Assembly (NCBI GenBank): GCA_934699135.1
Contig: CAKUVM010000013.1
Span: forward strand, 1 to 36,098
From: an uncultured Bacteroidales bacterium
GTDB taxonomy: Bacteria > Bacteroidota > Bacteroidia > Bacteroidales > Marinilabiliaceae
DNA length: 36,098 nt
Direction of reading: 5' to 3'
A program made the translations under genes and the position numbers. Shown piece by piece: positions 8,204 to 17,307 of this stretch (position 1 is its first letter; every line of letters starts with the position of its first letter). A model generated the notes under the pieces. It ran no database searches, was not told where the DNA came from, and was given only the letters and a program-made list of their open reading frames with translations.

Positions 8204-9123
8204 AAACTACACTCGCAAACGGAATGAATGACAAGACTATGGCGCAAGTCAATATAGACAAGGTCTTGGGGCGGCGCGTGACATACCCGCAGACCTACTC
8301 GCCCGGCGTGCTGGTGGCCGTGCCGCGGCAACTCAACCGAGAGGGGTTGGGCATTGCCGATGACAGCCTGCCGTTTGTGGGCGAAGACGTGTGGCACGCC
8401 TACGAGGTGTCTTGCCTAACCGACAACGGTTTGCCCACGGCGGGCGTGATGAAGATCAGCGTGCCATGCGAGAGCCGCAGCATTGTGGAGAGCAAATCTC
8501 TGAAACTGTACCTCAACTCGTTCAATATGGAGCGCATGGGCCCCACGGCCGCCGAGGCGGGGGGGCGTATGACGGAGACGGTGAGGCGCGATCTCTCCGC
8601 GCTGCTTGGAGTGGATGTCGGCGTCAGGTTTATTGGTTGCGACGCCGTCACAGCCTCTATGCGCGCCTATGAGGATGGTTTCGTCACCCTTGAGGATATG
8701 CCGGAGGCCGCGTCGCTGACCATTTCACGATACACAGAGGCTCCCGACCTGCTGCGAAGCGTGGCTCGCGGGGGTGAGGTGAGGTTCAAGAGCCACCTTT
8801 TGCGTTCCAATTGCCGCGTGACGCACCAGCCGGACTGGGGCGACGTGTACATATCAGTTGAGGGTGACGAGACTCCGGACCCAATGAGCCTCCTGCAATA
8901 TATTGTGAGCCTGCGCGGGGAGAATCATTTCCATGAGGAGATATGTGAGCTTATCTTCACGAGGTTGCAAGATTTGTTGCGCCCTCGTGCCCTTATGGTC
9001 ATGTGCAGGTATACCCGTCGCGGTGGCATAGACATCAATCCCGTCCGCGCCACGAGCGCGGCTCTTGTCCCGCCGGTGCTGACGGACTTGTCTTTGCTCA
9101 CGGATCGCGGGGCGAGAGGGTAG
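8200..9123 (+). CDS. queF: NADPH-dependent 7-cyano-7-deazaguanine reductase QueF (long form)
   Basis: Reduces the nitrile of preQ0 to the amine preQ1, which is then inserted into tRNA for queuosine. At 307 aa it is the long, two-domain (E. coli YqcD-like) form. The QueF motif ESKSLKLYLNSFN is at 97-109. The catalytic cysteine is C205 in LRSNC, the acid D212 in QPDWGD, and the substrate-binding HEE segment is at 245-247. The GTG start overlaps the queE stop (GTGA); ATG codons at 8224 and 8239 are alternatives that would remove only non-conserved residues. Having queF in the operon argues that the pathway serves tRNA rather than DNA modification. Confidence 0.95.
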   Translation: MKTTLANGMNDKTMAQVNIDKVLGRRVTYPQTYSPGVLVAVPRQLNREGLGIADDSLPFVGEDVWHAYEVSCLTDNGLPTAGVMKISVPCESRSIVESKSLKLYLNSFNMERMGPTAAEAGGRMTETVRRDLSALLGVDVGVRFIGCDAVTASMRAYEDGFVTLEDMPEAASLTISRYTEAPDLLRSVARGGEVRFKSHLLRSNCRVTHQPDWGDVYISVEGDETPDPMSLLQYIVSLRGENHFHEEICELIFTRLQDLLRPRALMVMCRYTRRGGIDINPVRATSAALVPPVLTDLSLLTDRGARG

Positions 9124-9149
9124 GCAGCTACCCCATATTTGCGTAAGTC

Positions 9150-9199
9150 GAAACGCTTTCCCTAGCCACCATAGGAATGGAGGCCGGGTAGGGCGTTTC
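9150..9199. terminator. Possible bidirectional terminator between queF and the restriction gene
   Basis: Between the convergent genes a 7-bp outer stem (gaaacgc at 9150-9156, gcgtttc at 9193-9199) encloses a smaller hairpin (ttccc-ta and taggaa around 9158-9177). There is no long T tract, so it is weak as an intrinsic terminator. Confidence 0.35.
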
Positions 9200-9208
9200 T
9201 TCGGGAAG

Positions 9209-10227
9209 TTACTTATGCATTTCAAGGAATTTGTAGCCGTTGAAGTGGATTAGGTGTTCTGGAGACTCTGCTATCCATACCTCTGTTTCCCATGCAATGT
9301 CAACAGACCATCGCCTAAAATCTTTTTTTGAAAGGAATGCTGTGAAGAAAACGACGTTTGCTTTGCAGTGAGTTAGTTTTCTTTTTAAGGCACTAACTCT
9401 GATTTCTGGCATTGGCCCAGAACTATGTACTGCCTCTATGAGAAAAAGTAAGTTCTTCTCCCTACTGAAAGCGATAATATCGGGAAGTTCATCATGCCCA
9501 ATTTCAAAGAACCCAATCTTTTCAAGAGTATTATTGTCTAAAAATAGGATTCTTTTACTTGTGTCGCCAATATATAAAATCTTGGCATCCATTCCGAAAC
9601 GCGGCAAGAAGTCATCAATGACTGCTTTCTGAAGTTTGTTGTGTTCTCCTGGAGATAAAAGTAAAATCTTGCCTTCTATTGTGATGGGAATTTTACCAGT
9701 CTCAATTTCTGATGATGCTGACGGAGTGGAACCATTCAGCCCATTCCCCAACTTACGTAAAGCTAAGGCCTTATGTCCATTGCCATACAAGCGGAGAGCC
9801 GAGGCGAAACAGGGTGATAAAGCATAACCTCGGTTAGGGCTGTCTGTTGCAGACTTGGATAACGTTGAAGAACTTATTACTACTCCATGTTTGATAAGGG
9901 TGACGAGGTCTTTCCTCCTATCTCATCATAAGAACCCAATGACATATTTTCACCGAAATATGTGTTCGTGTGTTTGATTATGTCTCTGGTTCTAAGAGAA
10001 ACACCATCATCTGAACTCGTGGCTTCACAAAAAGATGTCTTTATATTACCGACGGAAAGGCAAGTGCATGCCATTCGTTCAAGTCTTCGATCGGAGAAAC
10101 AGGACATATCAATACCTATTCGTTCGAAGATTAGGATCAAAGATTGTATCATTTGGGAAACTTGAGCTGTTTTATTCCTGTTTAATTTGGGTAGCCTTAT
10201 CATATTATAGAGGTTTATATGTCGCAT
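9209..10227 (-). pseudogene. BsuBI/PstI-family type II restriction endonuclease, frameshifted
   Basis: Two minus-strand frames together give one protein of about 340 residues, the size of BsuBI/PstI enzymes (316-326 aa). The N-terminal part (10227 to about 9914) is the helical domain starting MRHINLYNMIRLPKLNR. The C-terminal part, open from about 9917 down to 9209 in the other frame, contains the PD-(D/E)xK-like catalytic region, with LPDIIAF followed by LIEAVHSSGP, the family hallmark. Reading passes from one frame to the other within 9911-9918: frame one goes on for about ten more codons to a TAG at 9880-9882, while frame two continues with DLVTLIKHG. One inserted base would restore the gene. 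It overlaps the methyltransferase gene by 23 bases. Lower GC than the que genes supports acquisition by transfer. Confidence 0.82.
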
Positions 10228-11209
10228 TTATTCTCCTGATTTCTTCTGGTCTCAAATCCTTGTTTCTCAGTGTGGCTTTCACCGAGTTGGCCAATTGCAG
10301 GGCCAGGAGCGGTGGCACCGCGTTTCCTATTTGGGTGAACTGCTGTTGCTCATTGCCCATAAACTTGAACCAGTCGGGAAAACTTTGAAGCCTTGCGGCT
10401 TCATTTACTGATATTCTTCTTCTCCGGCCGTCTGGCAGTCTCACGCGTTGCATGTCGCTTGTCGCGCCGGCCAAATTTCTGCAGGTGAGGGTTCTTGCCG
10501 GCTTGTCGGGATGCAGGTCTCGCGGGTTTACGCAGTGTGACGCTTTTTCATATTTGGCAATGTATTCATCCTGCGCGGCGTTCAGGAATTTGCTGTCATC
10601 CCCAAAGGTGTGCATGGTATCTCCTATGGCCTCGCTGACGGAGACTCTTGTGGAAGACTCCGTCGGGTATGAGAAACTAGATTTGTGCCCAACCACAACG
10701 ATGCGTTCTCTGTTTTGCGGAACTCTATGTTTCACGGCGTTGACGCATTTAATGTCAACAATATAGCCTAGATCCCTCAACTCCGCCAATATCTGATTGA
10801 GGTACCATTTGTGTGAGAACATAAGGTTTCTCACGTTCTCAAAGAGGAAAAGCCGTGGAGCCAGACGGCTTATTGTGTCGATAAACATAGGGAAACCGTC
10901 TCTGTCGTCTTCTTTCCCACCCTGCTTGCCGCGTACGCTGAATGGTTGGCATGGCGGGCCGCCTATCACAATGTCCGCCTGGGGCAGCTTTTTGCCGACC
11001 CTTAACTTTTCGTTAAAGCATAGGCCGCCCATGTTTACGGAATACGTCTCTGCGGCCCAGGCCTGCATCTCAAACCCTATGGTCTTGTAACCAGCGGCCT
11101 CAAAACCAAGAGAAAGCCCGCCGCAACCAGCAAACAGGTCAATCACGGTCTCGCTTTCCGTAACGTTGGGTCGCAAGGCTCTGTCTATGAAATCAGAATA
11201 TTCTGTCAT
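10205..11209 (-). CDS. DNA (cytosine-5) methyltransferase
   Basis: 334-aa C5-cytosine methyltransferase using S-adenosylmethionine, the protective half of a type II system. All major motifs are in order: I DLFAGCGG (24-31), IV GGPPCQPFS with catalytic C87, VI ENV (124-126), VIII QNRER (165-169) and X GNAVPP (295-300). The target-recognition segment between VIII and X is short (roughly 200-255), as in small type II enzymes; the site cannot be read from sequence. The endonuclease gene follows and overlaps its 3' end. It lies 40 bases downstream of the GH43 gene on the same strand, so read-through expression is possible. It appears intact while its endonuclease is broken, the viable direction of decay for such a pair. 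Confidence 0.94.
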   Translation of the reverse strand: MTEYSDFIDRALRPNVTESETVIDLFAGCGGLSLGFEAAGYKTIGFEMQAWAAETYSVNMGGLCFNEKLRVGKKLPQADIVIGGPPCQPFSVRGKQGGKEDDRDGFPMFIDTISRLAPRLFLFENVRNLMFSHKWYLNQILAELRDLGYIVDIKCVNAVKHRVPQNRERIVVVGHKSSFSYPTESSTRVSVSEAIGDTMHTFGDDSKFLNAAQDEYIAKYEKASHCVNPRDLHPDKPARTLTCRNLAGATSDMQRVRLPDGRRRRISVNEAARLQSFPDWFKFMGNEQQQFTQIGNAVPPLLALQLANSVKATLRNKDLRPEEIRRINATYKPL

Positions 11210-11249
11210 ATTGCAAAATCAACGCCTTTGCGCCACACTGCCCGACTCC

Positions 11250-12839
11250 CTACTCAAACCCAAGGCTCACGAGCGTGCACACCGATTTGCCGCTCTGTGG
11301 TGAGTTGAATGACAGGAAGATGGCGTGCTTGCCGCTCATTTTTGAGAGTTTACGTGCAGGAATGGCCACTCGCCTGAGGGTCTGTGGCTCCGTCTTGCTC
11401 ACAGAGAAGGAGCCTATGCGTTCTCCTCCCTCACCAACGGGGCGGTCTACCGACACGTCCACCGTGCCGTCCACCCCGCACGGAATAATGTCTATGAAGA
11501 AACTCAGCCTTTTGCGCCCCCGCGTCTTGTCAAAGTTGAAATATTTATACCCGACCACGGAGCCTGCCGTGTTGTTCACCATATAACATTTGTTGATGTC
11601 CGGGGCGTACGGGTCGCCCTTGCCGCTGTAGGTGGAGCGGAAAACCTCGGTGTGCGAGCCGGGGTATATCACATTTGGGTACTCTTGGCGCATGGGCGTT
11701 GGGTGGGTGTAGTAGCAGGCAATGCCGGCTGGGTAGGCGCGCAGCGGGTCAAGGCCCGCCAGGTCAAACCCCTCCGACGTGTATTCGGCCTCAGAGATGC
11801 TCACTTTGCCGCCTGGCCCCTCCTCCACGCTCACGGGCGCCACCATGGCTTGCCGTGAGAATTCCGTGGTGCCGGCCTGACGGTGGTAAAAGACGTACCA
11901 TTGGCCGTTGACCTGTGCAATGCTGCCGTGAGTGTTGCCAAAAAACGTGGCCGTGGCTCTCATGGTGCCGTCGGCGTCAGGCTCTTTGCCGCGCCCGTCT
12001 ATGATGGTGCCGCCATAGGAGAACGGGCCGAGCGGCGACGTGGAGTAGGCGTAGGCCAGAGTGTAGTTGGTCGAGGGCAGCCCCCACTCGCCGGGCTTCG
12101 TTATGCGGCTGTATATCAGTACATATTTATCTTTTATCTTGCGCATTGACGATGCCTCGAAGAAGCGGAACACGGTGTCTTGCTTGCAGCTGGGGATGAG
12201 GTCGGTCACAATGTCAGCCCCCGGTTTCACGGTGGCCATTGTCTCTGGGTCAAGCTCAGCCCCAAACGATTGCTCAAAGCCCCAGTAGCCATAGACGCGC
12301 CCGTCGTCGTCAACGAAGACCGCGGGGTCGAAACGCAGCACGCCGTCAGTCTCCGTGGGCTTGACGCGGCTCCAGTTGCACACCTCAAAGGGCCCGTCGG
12401 GGCGATAGCTCTTGGCCACCATGCCTTGCCTGCCCCACGCCTGGTTGTTGGGGTAGAGGTAGTAGGCCATGCGCCCATCGGCTTCGCGCCTCTGGGCCAC
12501 GTCGGGGGCGTACAGCACGTCGCCCACGCTGTCGGGATATAGCCAGCGCCCGTCGCGGTCGCGCCGCGAGGTGAATATCACGCCGTCATAGCGCCATGCG
12601 TCCAGCGAGTCGACCGGGGCCGACCACACCACAAGGTCGCGGCCGCAATACATAGTCTTCTCCGTGTCGTGAGAGCCATAGACGTAGACGCGGTAACGTC
12701 CCGGATGGTCAGGGTCTTCAAAGACATATGGTTCGCCATCGGGCGTGAATTCCCAAAGCGGCAGGTATGGGTTGACTGCGCGCGCGCACGTGGCGGACAA
12801 TATTGCCGCGGAGGCTATGAGGAGGTGCGTCAGTTTCAT
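11250..12839 (-). CDS. Secreted glycoside hydrolase family 43 protein
   Basis: 529-aa exported glycosidase, most likely acting on arabinose-, xylose- or galactose-containing plant polysaccharide; the exact bond cannot be inferred. A signal peptide (cleavage about residue 21, after CARA) precedes a five-bladed beta-propeller of GH43 type. Candidate catalytic residues are D34 (PDGEP), D171 (RFDPAVF, pKa modulator) and E228 (FFEASS, general acid). The C-terminal part from about residue 385 looks like a beta-sandwich carbohydrate-binding module, with an N-terminal YPNVIYPGSHTEV segment and an IPARKLSKMSGKHAIFLSF strand pair typical of CBM6-like domains. No SusC/SusD pair is nearby, so it is an isolated GH43. 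It has its own promoter. Confidence 0.88.
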   Translation of the reverse strand: MKLTHLLIASAAILSATCARAVNPYLPLWEFTPDGEPYVFEDPDHPGRYRVYVYGSHDTEKTMYCGRDLVVWSAPVDSLDAWRYDGVIFTSRRDRDGRWLYPDSVGDVLYAPDVAQRREADGRMAYYLYPNNQAWGRQGMVAKSYRPDGPFEVCNWSRVKPTETDGVLRFDPAVFVDDDGRVYGYWGFEQSFGAELDPETMATVKPGADIVTDLIPSCKQDTVFRFFEASSMRKIKDKYVLIYSRITKPGEWGLPSTNYTLAYAYSTSPLGPFSYGGTIIDGRGKEPDADGTMRATATFFGNTHGSIAQVNGQWYVFYHRQAGTTEFSRQAMVAPVSVEEGPGGKVSISEAEYTSEGFDLAGLDPLRAYPAGIACYYTHPTPMRQEYPNVIYPGSHTEVFRSTYSGKGDPYAPDINKCYMVNNTAGSVVGYKYFNFDKTRGRKRLSFFIDIIPCGVDGTVDVSVDRPVGEGGERIGSFSVSKTEPQTLRRVAIPARKLSKMSGKHAIFLSFNSPQSGKSVCTLVSLGFE

Positions 12840-12878
12840 AAACGTGGAGTGTGAGTGGAAAACAATTGTAAACTTTGG

Positions 12879-12909
12879 TAAAGATAGCGTTTAGCGTTCA
12901 AATGTCAAA
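12879..12909 (-). promoter_or_regulatory. Promoter of the GH43 gene
   Basis: On the minus strand TATCTTTA (12886-12879) is one base off the TAnnTTTG -7 box and a TTTTG (12909-12905) lies 18 bases upstream, the spacing expected for the Bacteroidota -33 element. The predicted leader is about 35 bases. Confidence 0.6.
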
Positions 12910-13012
12910 AATGTGGAAAGGGCCGCGTTTCCCCACTATGCCCCTCTCTGTCCATCTTGTCCATCTGATGAAGAAATGGGCAACCCATTCACAAAAAGAA
13001 ACACTTTGTCGT

Positions 13013-13020
13013 TATCTTTG
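13013..13020 (+). promoter_or_regulatory. Candidate -7 box of the kinase-HerA-PP2C operon
   Basis: TATCTTTG is an exact TAnnTTTG match 112 bases before the ATG at 13133. No TTTG lies at the ideal -33 spacing. Its position inside an in-frame upstream extension of the kinase gene supports the downstream start. Confidence 0.5.
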
Positions 13021-13132
13021 CCATGGCTATGTGTCCATTCCGCGAGGCGCGCGGCAAGGTGTCATTGCCGATTTCAAGATTTTTCAGTTTCGGGCGCGGC
13101 TCGATGACATAAAAAAACGACCAACATACAGG

Positions 13133-16100
13133 ATGGGAAAAGTTGCAAAGCCGCTCCACTGGGGCGGCTTCGAGAATGTGGGCGAGAAGAGGCTGGTGGA
13201 CTTCTTGGAGGCCAATTTGCCAGACGGCTACTACATTGTCCCCAACGGTGAATATGCTCAAGCCACAGGGCGCAGAATCCCTCAATATTATGAATATGAC
13301 GTTATTGTCGTTGCGCCGCATGGAATATGCCACATTGAGAACAAGGACTGGGGCGGCAGTCTGGTGGGCGATGACAACACTTGGTTTGTCAACGATTCTG
13401 AGCGCAGCAATCCAGCCAGGTCGGCTCATTACAAGTCTAAGATCCTGGCATCTATCTTGCAGGCCAAGAATCATTTGTGGGGCAAGGCCAAGGTGAAGAC
13501 GCTTGTCTCGCTCTCCCATCCGGGGCAGTCCAAGTTTGGTCTCGATCCGCATTCCGCCAGTTTCCGCGCCACGTTTCTGTTAGACCGGAATCTCATAGAC
13601 TGCCTGACCGACTGCGAGTCATTCGAGCAGGGCCGCGACTCCATTGCCGCGTTTCAAGCCGGCATTGTGGACTTCCTCACGGGAGAGAGCTCTCGCGCCG
13701 AGCATAAGAGGACGCAAGTCCTCGGCATGAAGATTGACGAGGTTTTGCTGGAGAGTGAGGAGTTTAACGAGTATCTCTGCACGGCCGATGGCTCTTTGGG
13801 CAAAAGGTATAAGGTGCGCGAATATCCGCTAGACCGCCAGGACTTGGGTGCCGCGGAACTAAAAGAGCTTGTGGCCAAGGCCAAAAATATCGAGAAGGCG
13901 CAAGACGAACTGGCTCTCAGCCAATACATCATAACGGCCGGATGCTACCCCAATGAAGATGGAACCGTCTTCTACACGAAGAGCGCCTATATGGACGAGT
14001 GTTCGCTCCGCTCTTCGATGAAGCGGCGCACGTTCACTCAGGCGGAGAAGATGAAGGTGGTGGCCGATGTGGCGCACGCGCTGGTGGTGGCTCACAGCGC
14101 CGGCGTGTTCCACCGGGCAGTCTCGCCGGATAACATATTCTTCGTCCCCGACGGCCATGCCGCCTTGGCCAATTTCTTCCTCGCATATCTCGACGCTCAT
14201 CTGGGTAAGGTGGCATACACCGTCAACAGCGCCCTGATGAAGGAGTTCGGGTCTTCACCCTACATGGCGCTAGAGGTGGCGGAAGGAGATTCCATGGCGG
14301 CCTCTGACATATATTCCCTCGGCGTGGTGGCCTACGAGATGCTTGTGGGTACGCTCCCATTTGACAGCCCGATCGTGTTTCACGCCCGCTATGGTGGCGA
14401 GCTTCCGGCCTCGCTGCTGCCATCGGCCAAGGTGCCGGACCTCCCCGAGTGGGTCGACACGCTCATCAGCAGGTCCGTGGTGGAGGATGTGGACAAGCGG
14501 TGGGCCTCGGCGCAAGATATGCTAGACTTCATAGAGGACAATATGAGGCCCGCGCCTGTCGCCACAACGCGGGTGGCGGATCTCAAGTCAGTCTACGTTC
14601 CCGCGGCCAATGTGGTCAACCTCAAAGACCTGAAGCCGGGAGACCAGGTCACAAACGACCTTTGCCTCTATGAGGAGATCGGCAAAGGCGGCTTCGGCCG
14701 CGTCTTTAAGGCCAAGCATCTGACCAACGATGAGTTTTTCGCCATAAAGCTCTTTGAACGCGGCACGACAACAGACGAGGCCAAGACCGAATATGAAGCC
14801 CTGAAGAGCCTCAACCACGCGCATATTGTCCACTATCAGTATAACGGCATCTCCAATCAAGGCCTCTACTTCACCCTGATGGAGTTGCTCGAAGGCGACA
14901 ACCTGGGCGTCTACAAGACGGGCAACCTGAGGTTGCGGGAGGGCGAGGTCTACACCATGGCGAGCCAACTGCTCTCCGCGTTAGTGTATATGCATGGGCG
15001 GGAGAAACCATTGTTTCACAGAGACATAAAACCAGAGAACATAATCTGCGACAAAAGACGCGGCTATGTGCTCATCGACTTCAATATTGCCTCAGAGGCA
15101 GACAATCAGGCCTTTGCCGGCACCATGCCCTATATGGCTCCGGACCTGATCAACAGCTCTCGGAAGGTTGTGTGGGACGCTTCGGCCGACACTTTCGCCC
15201 TTGGCGTCACCTTGTATGAGCTGTTGGCTCACGCCTACCCGTGGCCAGGAGGGAAGAACCTGCCGCAGATGAGCAAGAGGCCTACCGACATCCGCGAGTT
15301 CAACAACCGCATATCAGACTCTTTCGCCACATTCGCCATGCGCGCCATCATGCCGCGCAGAGAAGAGAGGTTCGCCACGGCGCAGGGCATGCTTGAGGCG
15401 TTGGAGGCCGTTGGCCCTGAGGGGGTGCTGCGCAAGCCCAAGCGCCAGGCCGCCTCTTCGCAGCCCAAGGTGTCCTTTGTCGACTATCTCAACTCGCTCT
15501 ACAGCCAAAGCCGGTATGGCAATGGCGGCACGCGAGCCGCCACCACGCCAGGCGTCAAGGCTGAGCTCGACGCTCTGACCTATGTCCCCACAAAGTTGGA
15601 CACCGCCTTGCGGCCCGACATCTTGGCCCTCAAATATCGCCTTGTCATCATCACGGGCAACGCCGGCGACGGCAAGACGGCCTTCATCCGCCAAGTTGAG
15701 AGGCAGGGCGACGACCTGCGGCAGCTTGGCAGCAATAACGGCGCGGAGTTCCGCATAAAGGGCGTGCGCTTCGAGAGTAATTATGACGGCTCGCAAGACG
15801 AGGAAGCGAAGGTCAATGACGAGGTGCTGGAGCGTTTTTTCAGCCCGTTCGTAGGGCTGACGGACTACACCAAGGCCGCCGAGGGCCGCATCATTGCCAT
15901 CAACGAGGGTCGCCTTGTAGACTTCCTTTCGCAGCACCGCGGCTTTGAGGCGTTGAGAGACAGCATTGAGGACTATTTCTTTGACGATGGCCGCGCCGAC
16001 CTTCCTCCCGGTCTGATGGTCATAAACCTCAACAAGAGATCCGTCACAGCCTCCGCCGAGGGGGGAAGCCTCTTGGCCAGGCAACTAAAGAGCATCACCA

Positions 16101-17287
16101 GCCACAAGCTGTGGGGCGAGTGCGATGGTTGCCCGGTCGCGTCAAAGTGTTTCATAAAATATAATGTGGACACCTTTGCCGACAGTGCCGCGGGAGGCGA
16201 GGTCATTGAACGCCTGGAGTGGCTGGTGCGCACCATTGTCTATCGTCGCGAGCTGCACATCACCATGCGAGACATCCGCTCTCTGCTGGCTTTCATGATC
16301 ACGAGAGACTGCTCGTGCCACGATGTGAAGAAGCTCATAAAAGATGTAGAGGCATTGAGGCGTCCCGACGTCTATTGGCAATACTACTACTTTAACATCA
16401 CGTCAGACGCCAGCGTAAACCCGTCTTTTGACCTCCCGCCGCTTCAGTCGGCGGATAGGCTCGTGCGCCTCATACGCGAGACCGATATTGCCGAGGTGCC
16501 CATCCCGCCACTAGACAGAGACCTGTATTACAAATCTAAAGTAGCCGACGGCTACATATCTTTTGCGGAGAGGGGCGCGTCTTTGTTGGACGCATTCAAC
16601 GCCTTGGACGGAGACCTGGCGGCGGGGACAGTGAAAATCGGTCCTGAGGAGGCTGGAGACTTCCACAAGTCGCTGGTCCGTCACCACTATTTTGAGGGCA
16701 AAGACGCCGACGGGATGTCATCTTTCAAGAGGAGGTTGCCCTATCGCCACGTCACGGCTTTCCATAAGGCCTTGACGGAGAGTGTTGACGACCCTGGCAT
16801 ATTGCGCGGCTTGGCGCGAGCCATATCGGCAAGCGAGGGATGCGCGGCGGACAGCCTCACCGATGATTACCTGCTCTTGGCAGATAGCCACGTCAAAGAC
16901 CCTATGTCAAAGAGCTATCGCAGGTTCCCGCTCTGCGAGTTTGAGTTGGCGGTGGGCGCGTCGGCACACCTTGACCGATATGTTGAGACGGAGAATGACA
17001 GTCTCATCCTTCGGCACAAGACGGACGCGTTCATCCGTCTTGTCATATCGTTGGATCTTTTTGAGATGCTCAAATATATCCAGGGAGGCTTCAACCCGTC
17101 GCTCAACGACTTGCGCGGCCGTTTCATAGAGCTCCAGATCTTCAAGAACTTGCTGGAGAGCAAGGCCTATTCCGAGATTCTCGTCACCAGAGACCAGCGT
17201 AAGTTCAACGTCATCTCTATGGACGAGGACAAGAGGCTAGTAGTCAGGCCGCTGGAGTCTGCATTGGATAAGGTGGGGAGGAGTTAA
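13133..17287 (+). CDS. NERD-pseudokinase-Ser/Thr kinase-P-loop ATPase (PglW/MAD6-like)
   Basis: 1384 aa from the chosen ATG; the frame is open to 12875, but the extra 86 residues match no domain and contain the probable promoter. Residues about 8-115 are a NERD nuclease-related domain with D56 and the E-x-K pair E69/K71. Residues about 230-460 look like a kinase whose catalytic loop reads HRAVSPDN (327-334), with no catalytic Asp and no DFG: a pseudokinase. Residues about 505-770 are a complete Hanks-type kinase: GKGGFG 517-522, K539, HRDIKPEN 629-636, DFN 649-651. Residues about 780-1384 are an ATPase with Walker A GNAGDGKT (842-849) and a C997/C1000/C1006 cluster. This plan resembles PglW of BREX type 2 and the MADS kinase. 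The likely role is a phage-sensing or signalling kinase; no target is evident. Confidence 0.85.
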   Translation: MGKVAKPLHWGGFENVGEKRLVDFLEANLPDGYYIVPNGEYAQATGRRIPQYYEYDVIVVAPHGICHIENKDWGGSLVGDDNTWFVNDSERSNPARSAHYKSKILASILQAKNHLWGKAKVKTLVSLSHPGQSKFGLDPHSASFRATFLLDRNLIDCLTDCESFEQGRDSIAAFQAGIVDFLTGESSRAEHKRTQVLGMKIDEVLLESEEFNEYLCTADGSLGKRYKVREYPLDRQDLGAAELKELVAKAKNIEKAQDELALSQYIITAGCYPNEDGTVFYTKSAYMDECSLRSSMKRRTFTQAEKMKVVADVAHALVVAHSAGVFHRAVSPDNIFFVPDGHAALANFFLAYLDAHLGKVAYTVNSALMKEFGSSPYMALEVAEGDSMAASDIYSLGVVAYEMLVGTLPFDSPIVFHARYGGELPASLLPSAKVPDLPEWVDTLISRSVVEDVDKRWASAQDMLDFIEDNMRPAPVATTRVADLKSVYVPAANVVNLKDLKPGDQVTNDLCLYEEIGKGGFGRVFKAKHLTNDEFFAIKLFERGTTTDEAKTEYEALKSLNHAHIVHYQYNGISNQGLYFTLMELLEGDNLGVYKTGNLRLREGEVYTMASQLLSALVYMHGREKPLFHRDIKPENIICDKRRGYVLIDFNIASEADNQAFAGTMPYMAPDLINSSRKVVWDASADTFALGVTLYELLAHAYPWPGGKNLPQMSKRPTDIREFNNRISDSFATFAMRAIMPRREERFATAQGMLEALEAVGPEGVLRKPKRQAASSQPKVSFVDYLNSLYSQSRYGNGGTRAATTPGVKAELDALTYVPTKLDTALRPDILALKYRLVIITGNAGDGKTAFIRQVERQGDDLRQLGSNNGAEFRIKGVRFESNYDGSQDEEAKVNDEVLERFFSPFVGLTDYTKAAEGRIIAINEGRLVDFLSQHRGFEALRDSIEDYFFDDGRADLPPGLMVINLNKRSVTASAEGGSLLARQLKSITSHKLWGECDGCPVASKCFIKYNVDTFADSAAGGEVIERLEWLVRTIVYRRELHITMRDIRSLLAFMITRDCSCHDVKKLIKDVEALRRPDVYWQYYYFNITSDASVNPSFDLPPLQSADRLVRLIRETDIAEVPIPPLDRDLYYKSKVADGYISFAERGASLLDAFNALDGDLAAGTVKIGPEEAGDFHKSLVRHHYFEGKDADGMSSFKRRLPYRHVTAFHKALTESVDDPGILRGLARAISASEGCAADSLTDDYLLLADSHVKDPMSKSYRRFPLCEFELAVGASAHLDRYVETENDSLILRHKTDAFIRLVISLDLFEMLKYIQGGFNPSLNDLRGRFIELQIFKNLLESKAYSEILVTRDQRKFNVISMDEDKRLVVRPLESALDKVGRS

Positions 17288-17307
17288 AAACAGAAGACGC
17301 AACAATT

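Noticed and set aside
6738..9123. queC-queE-queF as a supply line for 7-deazaguanine DNA modification linked to the defence operon
   Set aside because: queF makes preQ1 for tRNA, whereas DNA 7-deazaguanine systems branch off before it. No DpdA-like transglycosylase is present, and the operon is a common core arrangement.
9880..9920. Programmed -1 ribosomal frameshift in the restriction gene
   Set aside because: No canonical X-XXY-YYZ slippery heptamer or clear downstream stem. A simple indel explains it, though slippage in the purine tract cannot be fully excluded.
12875..13132. N-terminal 86-residue extension of the kinase protein
   Set aside because: No domain or conserved look, and it contains an exact TATCTTTG -7 box. 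The ATG at 13133 starts right before the NERD domain.
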